DNA from: an uncultured Eubacteriales bacterium
GTDB lineage: Bacteria > Bacillota > Clostridia > Oscillospirales > CAG-272
Direction of reading: 5' to 3'
DNA length: 64,000 bases
NCBI GenBank assembly: GCA_934525675.1
Contig: CAKSZH010000005.1
Location: 102,978 to 166,977 of the forward strand
Below, in pieces: positions 49,101-56,122 of the stretch (positions are counted from its first letter, which is position 1; every line of letters starts with the position of its first letter). The translations under genes and the position numbers were made by a program. A model generated the notes under the pieces. That model ran no database searches, was not told the DNA's origin, and saw nothing but the letters and a program-made list of their open reading frames with translations.

Positions 49101-50545
49101 TGGTTCCTCTTGACGGTGAGTATGATGCAAGCGCATTCACGACCGCAGGTTCTTACTGGAATTCCGGTCTGACCCGTGCAATGTCCTATACCCTTGCGGG
49201 CAACACCTACAATGTGTTCGTGGACGACAGCAAGGTATACTTCAATGTGACCTTCACCGACATGGACAGCAATGCACTGACCGCTGACACCTGTCTCGGC
49301 GCAACCACCCTGTATGTCCATGCGGCTGACGGTTCCGTCGTCGCACAGTACGGCTACAACGGGACCACGATGGTCGCTCTTGACGGTAAGCAGGGTACTT
49401 ACCTCGGCGAGACCGATGTTACCGTAACCCTGAACGGTATCAGCACGGTCACCATCGGCGATTACACCGGTACCTACACCGCGGCTGCGGCGGGTGCTGG
49501 TTACGACTACGACGTTTACATGGACGAGAACGGCACGACGGTTTACTATCAGTTGACAATTGATGTTGACGCGAAGACCTACACGATTGTCAAGCCGATG
49601 GTTGACATTACGTTTGTCACCGACCACGGCACGGTACCCGCAGTTGCAAATGTCAACGCAAACGTTGCTACTGCGCTCCCGGCTCTCACCGATGACGCAT
49701 ACATTCTGCGTGGCTGGTATGTGTTGGGCGACGAGACCCAGACGCTGGTTCCCATGAACTATGTGGCAACCGGGTCCGTAACTCTGGTTGCGAAGTGGGA
49801 TGAGAAGGTCACTCTGACGGTTGTTGTCGGCAACGGCTATGAAAATCTTGTTTTCGAGTACGGTGTCGGTGACAAGGTATCTCTGACCAAGCCCTCTGCG
49901 GCAAACGGCCTCTCCTTCAACTACTGGTCCACCGATGAGGCGGGTGCTTCCAGGTACACGCCCGGCACGATCACCGAAAACATGACCATTTACGGACAGT
50001 GGATGGCATCCGTGCCTTACGCAGGCAGCTACATCGGCGGCAACCTTTACGGTCAGAGCGGCTACGGCAGCGGCAGTCTCGGCGGCACCAAACTGACGGT
50101 GGATGCAGAGGGTAACACCTCCGGAAACAGAACCGGCAAGATCGCAGATGCAGAGAACGGAGCCCTGTCCTTCACTTACGGTTCCGCAAGCGAAACCTAT
50201 GCTTACTTCGACTCTGAGAGCGGAATTCTGATCTACAATTACAGCGCGGTTATTACCGGCATGAAGGCGGACTTCTATTTCATGGTCCGTGTGGAAGACG
50301 GCGAGACGCTCAGGTTTACAAAAGAAAACGATATGTCCGTCTGGAACTCCGGTATGTCCAGACTGGTCAGATTCACGGTCGGTGACAGAACTGTCGTTGC
50401 ATTTGTTGCAAATGACAAGGTCGTTACCGTCGGTAGCATTGAAGGCGTTGACGATCTGACGGCTGTAGGCAAGATGACTTCTCTTACCTCCGGTGCGGCA
50501 ATCTACGACACCAACGGCAACGTGATCGGTCATGTCGGTCAGTGA
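46199..50545 (+). CDS. Exported surface protein with cell-wall-binding-like and InlB-like repeats
   Basis: A 1448-residue secreted protein. A typical Sec signal peptide ends about at FAQA (residues 26-29), so unlike its neighbours it is not a lipoprotein. Residues about 40-360 have choline/glucan-binding-like repeats with GWxxVxG and TYYF strands; these may hold it to the cell wall. The rest consists of the YxGTYYG and GTY-LDGxG modules shared with the 1872-residue lipoprotein, and four InlB-like repeats (about 714-780, 785-850, 1134-1200 and 1207-1270), each with a GWY or YW core. No LPXTG motif or membrane helix is present. GGAAAGGA sits about 10 bases before the ATG. The 5' part has a near copy in the last gene of the window (see 46331-46851). 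Confidence 0.85.
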   Translation: MKKRTSLRVLLLLTLTVLAAVMALTVFAQAEIAADTAPEDGFVTVDDALYYYEGGKRVTGWFQVEGVQYYASSLTGKVINYDKKIGGKMYLWNETTGLKLANGFVTVDAGTICYENGYQVIGWRHTDGSGPVVDEKGISEQYSTSPNNLYYFLSTTGYMVTDSTYKLGGFTREFNDDHTVKPLNGLQNRYGELYYYVDGVIQTGWHTIDGNTYYFRASDAVYGRAATKWMYIGDKLYYFLASNSSSGAPYSLKTSGAIGGITYNYAEDGQIVYDGFINTDYANASNSNTAAYINKKNGTTRYLIDGTTQYAWQYVDGTWYYFFAKGSANGSGYMCVESRTIGGVKYEFTSEGACTSRTDKPVSIQLFNLADGSMTWVYLKAGTSLFESLAPYMKDASGQLLFKEWYFDADIDGVIGADDFAVTDDVEVTEELNQVRLIATWTPAYAGTYYGSEIWGAATIGGSYYDLTIGTDGTITSTKLSKINGAKVTSYHPATKEIFWEKGSSKGVFYFDAENGIIAGIYSTYMGTDLYVLTSANTTGSYKPSAYLSLYAAPVVTSASSKGYYVKLVTVNTKNGTMNVMLYENAIYPDVTITTGAGKAVSISDLKNEKTAVIRDANGKVIFATGTSSANFGTGYSSSTSVDLDAYYGTYTNGDLTLGLDGVGGFIFGDLTGTYTVNENGGYTFDAYTDGNSAYYHFTVDTAAKTFTAVKPTVKITFESDYGTVPAEADANLNVPFALDTTLTDAGHFFRGWYVKGDASMTLVPTDYVPTEAVTLVAKWDVKYTFTINFNDGGADRVEAHGEGDLLTVENAKKSGERFLGWYTTSDFQEGTEFVSGTVKIAANVTIYAKFGPAPAYAKTYLPINFYGRETNGDVRTGTPSPSDIFTIDPDGIGSSNSWLYPFSYGLKVAYYNAETNELVFLSENETNHRYTYVVMDPATGILLLDRSYASSVEAAIAKGFSNDVYLMVPLDGEYDASAFTTAGSYWNSGLTRAMSYTLAGNTYNVFVDDSKVYFNVTFTDMDSNALTADTCLGATTLYVHAADGSVVAQYGYNGTTMVALDGKQGTYLGETDVTVTLNGISTVTIGDYTGTYTAAAAGAGYDYDVYMDENGTTVYYQLTIDVDAKTYTIVKPMVDITFVTDHGTVPAVANVNANVATALPALTDDAYILRGWYVLGDETQTLVPMNYVATGSVTLVAKWDEKVTLTVVVGNGYENLVFEYGVGDKVSLTKPSAANGLSFNYWSTDEAGASRYTPGTITENMTIYGQWMASVPYAGSYIGGNLYGQSGYGSGSLGGTKLTVDAEGNTSGNRTGKIADAENGALSFTYGSASETYAYFDSESGILIYNYSAVITGMKADFYFMVRVEDGETLRFTKENDMSVWNSGMSRLVRFTVGDRTVVAFVANDKVVTVGSIEGVDDLTAVGKMTSLTSGAAIYDTNGNVIGHVGQ
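46331..46851 (+). repeat. Coding direct repeat, copy 1 of 2
   Basis: This segment of the 1448-residue gene aligns without gaps with 63480-64000 at an offset of 17149 bp. By eye about 20 of the last 291 positions differ (about 93% identity) and the last 70 or so are identical; the first 230 bp are more divergent. Copy 2 is cut by the window end, so the repeat may be longer. Confidence 0.85.
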
Positions 50546-50592
50546 TCCCGCAAGGGTTCTGACTGATTCCGGTAAGCAATTCAATTCATGCG

Positions 50593-50627
50593 TCCCCCTC
50601 CGGGTTTCCGGAGGGGGATTTGTTGTT
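50593..50627 (+). terminator. Rho-independent terminator after the 1448-residue gene
   Basis: An 11-bp stem, TCCCCCTCCGG (50593-50603) and CCGGAGGGGGA (50608-50618), with a GTTT loop, followed by TTTGTTGTT. It lies 48 bp past the stop codon. Confidence 0.8.
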
Positions 50628-50956
50628 CCCGGAACTGATGGTTAGGGCGGTGGGAGCGGGGCGAATATGGGGGCACTGGGGAAAGCGATGTCTGTATGGG
50701 GGATTGCTTTTCCGCGGAGGGGTGCCCGCCGCCGCGCTCGCGCAGTTTTACGCGCTCGCGGGCGGATCCCCCTCCTTACTTTCCCGTCCCCGGTAACTTC
50801 CCGGGAAACGGGGGGCAAGCCGGGGGAAGGGGATCCGACGGCGAAGCGGCGGGGGATGTCGCCGCGAGCCTGTCGGCGGGCACCCTTCCCACGGCGACGG
50901 GCGGATTTTTACACGGTTGCCGGGGTTCTTCGCGACGGGTTTTCCAATCGGATACC
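50628..50956. other. GC-rich intergenic stretch without a gene
   Basis: Very GC-rich DNA between the terminator and the miaA promoter. It holds a 10-bp direct repeat, CGCGCTCGCG at 50733-50742 and 50751-50760, and an imperfect inverted repeat, CGGATCCCC near 50763 and GGGGATCCG near 50829. Open frames here come from composition and lack ribosome sites. A structured RNA is possible but I see no known family. Confidence 0.5.
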
Positions 50957-50985
50957 TTGATTTTTTGCGGCGGCTGTGTTATAAT
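50957..50985 (+). promoter_or_regulatory. Sigma-A-type promoter of the housekeeping cluster
   Basis: TTGATT (50957-50962), a 17-base spacer and a perfect TATAAT (50980-50985), 92 bp before the miaA start. No strong terminator separates the genes that follow, so it may serve miaA through rluD. Confidence 0.78.
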
Positions 50986-51077
50986 AAAATATCAATCCGC
51001 CGGGCGGATCCTGCTTTGCGGGAGCCGCCGGATTTCAGGAAAACCGGTACCCGCCGGACAAGAGAGGAGGAGCCGCG

Positions 51078-52145
51078 ATGCACAATGACCACATTCCTTC
51101 CGCACCCACGGGCGGGGAAGAACCGAAATGCGGACAACCTCCCCGGGAACCGTCTGACGAGATACCCTCCGGCTCCGGAAAGCCCCGCGTGGTCGCTGTC
51201 GTCGGCGCGACGGCAAGCGGAAAGACCGCGCTTGCGGTCAGCCTTTGTAAGCGTTTCGGCGGCGAGGTGATCTCCTTTGATTCCATGCAGATCTACCGCG
51301 GAATGCCTGTCGGTACCGCGCAACCGACCGGGGCGGAAACGGAGGGCGTGCCGCATCATCTGATCGGCTTTCTTTCCCCCGACGTGCCGTTTTCCTGCGC
51401 GGAATATGTACCGCTTGCCAAAGAAAAGATCCGCGAGGTGCTCTCCCGCGGAAAACTCCCCGTGCTTTGCGGGGGAACCGGACTGTATCTGGACAGTCTG
51501 CTCCGCGGCGGAAGCTTTGAGGAAACCGGAAATGACCCGGATTACCGGGAGAAACTGACCGCACTCGCGCAAACGCACGGCGCGGACTATCTGCACGACC
51601 TGCTTCGGGCAGTGGACCCCGAAAGTGCCGACGCAATCCACAAGAATAATCAAAAGCGTGTCATCCGCGCTTTGGAAATTTACCACGCGACCGGGAGAAC
51701 CAAAAGCGAGCTGGACAGGGCGTCGCGGGAGCACGGCTCCGATTATGATGCGACCGTTCTCGGTATCCGCTATGCCGACCGGGAGCTTTTGTACCGCCGG
51801 ATCGACGAACGGGTTGACCGGATGCTTGCAGACGGACTCATCGACGAAGCAAGGAAACTCCGGGACGCAGGTGTTTTCCGGGTCAACTCCACGGCAGCAC
51901 AGGCGATCGGTTACAAAGAACTGTTCGGCTACCTTGACGGGACGGATACGCTTGCCGACGCGGCGGAGACCCTGAAACGGGCAACGCGCCGGTACGCCAA
52001 GCGGCAGATCACCTGGTTTTCCGCCAACCCGGATGTACATTGGGTAACGGCGGACGAAGACGGCAGAGTGCGACCTGTTTGCGGAATTGTGTCCGACGCG
52101 GAGCGCATCCTTACTGACGCGGGGGTTGCGCCGCCTGTCAGGTAA
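51078..52145 (+). CDS. miaA: tRNA dimethylallyltransferase MiaA
   Basis: A 355-residue enzyme that transfers a dimethylallyl group to N6 of A37 in tRNAs reading UNN codons. The P-loop GATASGKT is at about 43-50, followed by ISFDSMQIYRGMPVGTAQPT (about 60-80), LCGGTGLYLDSLL, and QAIGYKE near the C-terminal part. The family length is about 300-315, so about 36 residues at the N-terminus are extra; they are rich in Pro, Gly and Glu, but the ribosome site GAGGAGGAG lies directly before this ATG. It heads the cluster after a good promoter. Confidence 0.97.
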   Translation: MHNDHIPSAPTGGEEPKCGQPPREPSDEIPSGSGKPRVVAVVGATASGKTALAVSLCKRFGGEVISFDSMQIYRGMPVGTAQPTGAETEGVPHHLIGFLSPDVPFSCAEYVPLAKEKIREVLSRGKLPVLCGGTGLYLDSLLRGGSFEETGNDPDYREKLTALAQTHGADYLHDLLRAVDPESADAIHKNNQKRVIRALEIYHATGRTKSELDRASREHGSDYDATVLGIRYADRELLYRRIDERVDRMLADGLIDEARKLRDAGVFRVNSTAAQAIGYKELFGYLDGTDTLADAAETLKRATRRYAKRQITWFSANPDVHWVTADEDGRVRPVCGIVSDAERILTDAGVAPPVR

Positions 52146-52192
52146 AGTATCAAGAAAATCAAAGCGTAATGAATTAAATGGGAGGTGGAACC

Positions 52193-53440
52193 ATGCAGAA
52201 ACTTCGGCCGAGACAGATCGTTCTGTCTGTTGTCGCGGTGCTGGCTCTGCTTGCCCTGACGGGGTACACGCTGCTCCAATGCGGCGCGTTCAATTCCAAG
52301 GCGCTCCTTTCCACCGCCTATGCGTCCGACGTGACGCTGGACGACCTGCTCTCGGCAACGGGGTATGTGTTCCGCGACGAGACCGTGATCACGGCGGATG
52401 TTCCGTCCGTTTCGGACAGCGCGGTCGCGTCGGGAGAAAAGGTCGCGGCAGGAAGCCTTGTGACCCGCCTGTACGCCGCGGCGGATGCCAAAGACAGGCA
52501 GGCAAGGCTGTCTGCAATCGACGAATCCATTGCGTTCCTCACACGCCTTGGCGACACGGACGGGCTGAAGCTTTCCGACGCAGACGATCTCAGGCGGCTA
52601 ATGTATAACGCGTATCTTGATGCCGTGTATGCTTCCGGAACCGGCAACGCGGAACAAGCCGCGGCGGCTGCGCGGGAAATGTTGGTACAGCTGTCGCGCT
52701 ACGACAAGCTGATCGGAAAAGCGACCGGAACCGACGAAGTGTTGACTTCGCTCCGCGCGGAGCGGAAGGCGTTGCTTGACGGCAGGGAAACGGCATATTA
52801 CACCTCCGAGGCAGGCTATTTTTATGATGTGTCGGCGGTGGACGGCTATGAATCGGTGTTTGCGGCGAGCGGACTTACGGACCGGAGCGCGGACGAAATT
52901 CTGAAGCTGACGAAAGCCTCCCCGGTATCATCCTCCAACGCGGCGGGCAAACTGGTGAAGGGAATCAATTGGTATCTTGTACTTCCGGTTTCCTCCGGGA
53001 CTGCGGAAACATTCAAAAAGAATCAGCGGTATTTTCTCACGCTCAGCCTTCCGGACGGAGGAACAGCGGAGGTCCCGATGATTCTGGAAGACACGAAAGA
53101 CGCGTCGGACGGGTCTGCGGTCCTGCTTTTCTCCTGTAACCGTATGTCGGAAAAACTGATCGCCTGCCGGCAGGTCGAGGTGTCGCTCGTAACCGGATCG
53201 GTCTCCGGGTACCGCGTTCCGAACGACGCCCTGACCGAGCACGACGGCGTGACGGGGGTGTACATTCTCGATGAGAGCACGGTGCGTTTCCGCCGTGTCA
53301 CGGTGCTGGCACGGAGAGAGGGCTTTTCCGTTGTCGCCGCGCGGGATACCTCCATGGAGGACTACAAAGAATATCTGAACAAAAACGACCGGCTCATTCT
53401 GGACGGAAAGGACTTATACGATGGAAAACAGTACGGCTGA
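52193..53440 (+). CDS. HlyD-like membrane-anchored protein
   Basis: A 415-residue protein with one N-terminal membrane segment (about 8-29) and an extracellular part. Paired beta segments around a helical region (about 95-205: KDRQARLSAIDES, RAERKALLDGRE) resemble HlyD/MacA adaptor proteins, but no ABC transporter or outer membrane channel is nearby. Similar proteins lie beside yggS-sepF genes in clostridia, and a role in cell division or the envelope is only a guess. ATG at 52193 has GGAGG seven bases upstream, better than the in-frame ATG at 52178. Its end overlaps yggS by 20 bp. Confidence 0.75.
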   Translation: MQKLRPRQIVLSVVAVLALLALTGYTLLQCGAFNSKALLSTAYASDVTLDDLLSATGYVFRDETVITADVPSVSDSAVASGEKVAAGSLVTRLYAAADAKDRQARLSAIDESIAFLTRLGDTDGLKLSDADDLRRLMYNAYLDAVYASGTGNAEQAAAAAREMLVQLSRYDKLIGKATGTDEVLTSLRAERKALLDGRETAYYTSEAGYFYDVSAVDGYESVFAASGLTDRSADEILKLTKASPVSSSNAAGKLVKGINWYLVLPVSSGTAETFKKNQRYFLTLSLPDGGTAEVPMILEDTKDASDGSAVLLFSCNRMSEKLIACRQVEVSLVTGSVSGYRVPNDALTEHDGVTGVYILDESTVRFRRVTVLARREGFSVVAARDTSMEDYKEYLNKNDRLILDGKDLYDGKQYG

Positions 53441-54146
53441 TTACACTTATATTGACCGCAATCTTGCCCGCGTGAGAGAACGGATTGCCGTTGCGTGCCG
53501 GGAAGCGGGGCGGGACCCGTCCGAGGTCACGCTGCTTGCCGCGGTCAAGTATGCCGATGCGGATGAGGTCAATCATCTTCTGTCGCTCGGCGTGACGGAT
53601 ATCGGAGAAAACCGCGTGCAGCAGCTTCTTGATCGCTATGACAAGCTGGAGCACAAGGAGGACACGCGTGTGCATTTCATCGGCACGCTTCAGACCAACA
53701 AGGTCAAATACCTCATGGGAAAGGTGTCCATGATCCATTCGCTGGATTCCCTGAAGCTCGCCGCCGAGATTGACCGGCAGTCAAAAAAGCACGGGATCGT
53801 GACGGATGTGCTTGTGGAGATCAATTCGGGACATGAGGAGTCCAAAAGCGGTGTCGCGCCGGAGGAGGCGGAGGCACTCTGCCGGGCGCTTCCGGACTAT
53901 CCGAATCTGCACCTTGCCGGTTTTATGACCATGGCACCCAAGTGTACGGCATCGGAGGAGTATCGCAAATATTTCCGCGAAACTTTTGCGCTTTGCCTTG
54001 ACATTTGGTCGAAAAGGCTTCATAATAAAATGAGACCCGTTATGTCCATGGGGATGAGCGACAGCTTTGAGGAAGCGATCCTTGAGGGTGCGACGATCGT
54101 CCGCGTGGGGCGCGGGCTTTTCGTGAAAGATACGGAAACATGTTGA
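53421..54146 (+). CDS. yggS: PLP homeostasis protein YggS/PLPBP
   Basis: A 241-residue pyridoxal-phosphate-binding protein with an alanine-racemase-like barrel and no known catalytic activity; it buffers PLP and affects amino-acid and vitamin B6 balance. The PLP lysine is Lys43 (LLAAVKYA), with IGENRVQ (about 72-78), HFIGTLQTNKVK and the C-terminal MSMGMSDSFEEAI phosphate-binding region. The start codon lies inside the 3' end of the preceding gene with GGAAAGGA before it. Adjacent to sepF, as in most Firmicutes (ylmE). Confidence 0.96.
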   Translation: MENSTADYTYIDRNLARVRERIAVACREAGRDPSEVTLLAAVKYADADEVNHLLSLGVTDIGENRVQQLLDRYDKLEHKEDTRVHFIGTLQTNKVKYLMGKVSMIHSLDSLKLAAEIDRQSKKHGIVTDVLVEINSGHEESKSGVAPEEAEALCRALPDYPNLHLAGFMTMAPKCTASEEYRKYFRETFALCLDIWSKRLHNKMRPVMSMGMSDSFEEAILEGATIVRVGRGLFVKDTETC

Positions 54147-54181
54147 AAAGAATTTCTGGTACATAAACGGAGGAAACACAT

Positions 54182-54622
54182 ATGAATTTCTGGAAGAAGA
54201 TCACCAAGACCGCGGACGAGCCCGCCGAGGACGAGGGCTACAACGGCTACGGCTACGATGAGGACGACGGCGTCGTCGGTGTTCCGGATTACGGAGACGA
54301 GGATCACGCAGGCAAAACGGTGCCTGCTTCCAACATCCAGACCCCTGCCGATAAGGTGTCGCTCAAGCTGGTTCAGCCCAAGTCGCACACCGAGGCGACC
54401 AAGGTCGCGGACAAGCTGATGAGCGGTTGTATTGTCGTGCTTGATATCGGGGAATTGCAGCGCGATTCCAAAGAATCCGTGCTCCGCCTGCTGGACTTCA
54501 TTGCGGGCGTGATTTACGTGCTCAACGGACAGATGATCCGTACCAACAAGACGACCATTGTGCTGGCGCCGAACGGTGTGGATATCAGCGGCTTTGAAGC
54601 CGACGCGGAAAACGCACAGTAA
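54182..54622 (+). CDS. sepF: Cell division protein SepF
   Basis: A 146-residue protein that anchors FtsZ to the membrane and shapes the septum. It has the usual N-terminal amphipathic helix (MNFWKKI), an acidic Tyr/Gly/Asp linker (about 15-45) and the globular C-terminal domain (about 58-138) with VSLKLVQPKS, IVVLDIGELQRD and RLLDFIAGVIYVL. GGAGG lies eight bases before the ATG. Placed between yggS and yggT as in other Gram-positive bacteria. Confidence 0.96.
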   Translation: MNFWKKITKTADEPAEDEGYNGYGYDEDDGVVGVPDYGDEDHAGKTVPASNIQTPADKVSLKLVQPKSHTEATKVADKLMSGCIVVLDIGELQRDSKESVLRLLDFIAGVIYVLNGQMIRTNKTTIVLAPNGVDISGFEADAENAQ

Positions 54623-54807
54623 AGATTTCTGACAGGAATGACGGCGAGCGGGATGCGGCGGAGGATCTCTGCCGCACCGCTGTCGTGTTATGCCCCCGGT
54701 ACAGTGCCGGGATCCGGTTTTTCTGAACGGGGACGTCGGCGATACCATGCCGCCGGGACTGCGACTGAAAAAAGAAAACGGAAAGATAGCGGAAAGGAGA
54801 AGGGCGG
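54623..54807. other. Leader between sepF and yggT with hairpins
   Basis: No gene is seen. A 10-bp stem (TGCGGCGGAG at 54654-54663 with CTCTGCCGCA at 54667-54676) and a second one (CCCGG/CCGGG near 54694-54710, followed eight bases later by TTTTT) may slow transcription into the next gene. Confidence 0.4.
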
Positions 54808-55080
54808 ATGCTTGTAAAGGTACTTTCGTATTTTGTGTTTTACCTGCTTGACGCGATCATGCTTGCCATGTTCCTTCGCGCGCTTCTTTCCTGGTTTCCG
54901 CTGAAAGAAGGCAACCCCATCGTCGGGTTTCTTTCCATGGTGACCGAGCCGTTCATTCTGCCGCTCCGCAGCCTGTTCTATAAAATGAACTGGTTTCAGC
55001 AGACGCCGCTCGACGTGGCGTATATCGGCACCTATCTTGTGATCGTCCTTTTGAACTCACTTTTGCAGATGCTGCTCTGA
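54808..55080 (+). CDS. yggT: YggT family membrane protein
   Basis: A 90-residue protein with two membrane helices (about 4-24 and 65-88) and the conserved motif region FLRALLSWFPLKEGNPIV and TEPFILPLRSL. YggT/YlmG proteins occur in the cell-division cluster and are linked to septum and nucleoid shape in other bacteria. GGAGAAGG sits before the ATG. It ends four bases before the ylmH start. Confidence 0.92.
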   Translation: MLVKVLSYFVFYLLDAIMLAMFLRALLSWFPLKEGNPIVGFLSMVTEPFILPLRSLFYKMNWFQQTPLDVAYIGTYLVIVLLNSLLQMLL

Positions 55081-55084
55081 GGCG

Positions 55085-55948
55085 ATGGAGCAAAGAGACA
55101 AACAGGTCTTGTATGACCGGGCGGAGGATATGCTTCGCAGGACGGCGCGGGGTGAGGTCACAAGAAGCCGTTTTCTGTCGCCCGCCGAGGCGCACGCGCT
55201 TTCTGCCTACCTCTTACGCGGCGGGCACACGAAGGATTGTTTTTTCTATGGCGGGTACCCGGAGGCGGAGCGGACGCGATTGTTTCTTCTTCCCGGTTAC
55301 CTGACCGATTTTCTGGGGGCGGATACCGAGAGAGACTTCTCTTTTGAGGAGCCGGAGGAAGACGAGCATACCGCAGAGGGTTACCCCGTCGGGTTGATCG
55401 ACAGCTACACGGACGGGGCAGTTACCGAGTCGATAACTGCTTTGTATGTGAAGGGAAGCGGATACCGCGACCTTTCCCACCGGGATTATCTCGGCTCGAT
55501 CCTGTCGCTCGGCGTGGAGCGCGACGTGCTCGGCGACATTGTGCCGGACAGCGGGTTTTCCGCCGTGGTGATCTGCGACGGCAAGATCGCACCGTTTCTC
55601 CGGGAGAATCTGAAGCGCGTTGCGAACGACGCGGTGAAGGTCACGCCGTATGTGATTCCGAAAGGCTTTGCGGGGAACCGCAAGACTCTGCCGGTTGTGG
55701 ATACGGTTGCGTCGGAGCGGCTCGACTGTGTGGTCGCCGCACTGACGAATTCCTCGCGCGAGGCGGCGCAGACCCTGATACGGAGCGGGCTTTGTGAGGT
55801 GGATTTTGAAACCGAAGAGAAGCCGGACAGACTGCTCGCGGCACCGTGCCAGATTTCGGTGCGCGGATACGGCAGGTTCCGCTTGTGCGCCTTTGACGGA
55901 GAGACCAAAAAGGGTCGGTTGCGCATGAAGGCGGAAAAGTTTGTGTGA
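55085..55948 (+). CDS. ylmH: YlmH-like RNA-binding protein (S4 domain)
   Basis: A 287-residue protein with an N-terminal alpha/beta region (FLSPAEAHAL, FYGGYPEAER, LFLLPGY) and a C-terminal S4 RNA-binding domain (about 205-270, with RLDCVVAALTNSSREAAQTLIRSGLCEV split by conserved residues). Related YlmH proteins act with stalled ribosomes and in division. Starts five bases after the stop of yggT with a short AGGCG site. Confidence 0.93.
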   Translation: MEQRDKQVLYDRAEDMLRRTARGEVTRSRFLSPAEAHALSAYLLRGGHTKDCFFYGGYPEAERTRLFLLPGYLTDFLGADTERDFSFEEPEEDEHTAEGYPVGLIDSYTDGAVTESITALYVKGSGYRDLSHRDYLGSILSLGVERDVLGDIVPDSGFSAVVICDGKIAPFLRENLKRVANDAVKVTPYVIPKGFAGNRKTLPVVDTVASERLDCVVAALTNSSREAAQTLIRSGLCEVDFETEEKPDRLLAAPCQISVRGYGRFRLCAFDGETKKGRLRMKAEKFV

Positions 55949-56122
55949 TGATTTCCCGAAAAACTACGGGCGGGATGATGAAAGCTGTGTGGAAACGGCT
56001 TCCGGAGTGACCGCCTGAATATGGAACGGAGAGCCGCGGGCGGAAGCGGTTTTACCGGATAGATTCCCGCAGATTGCGATTCCGCGATTGAACAGTGATA
56101 TGACCAAAGGAGACATAAAACC

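Noticed and set aside
43834..50584. Long antisense frames opposite the 1872- and 1448-residue genes
   Set aside because: Low-complexity, Arg- and Val-rich products without promoters or ribosome sites; shadows of the coding strand.
50667..51088. Plus-strand open frames in the GC-rich spacer before miaA
   Set aside because: Arg/Pro-rich products caused by high GC; overlapping each other and no ribosome site; a promoter lies inside.
55949..56122. T-box riboswitch before ileS
   Set aside because: Neither the TGGNACCGCG box nor specifier-loop structure was found in this short gap.
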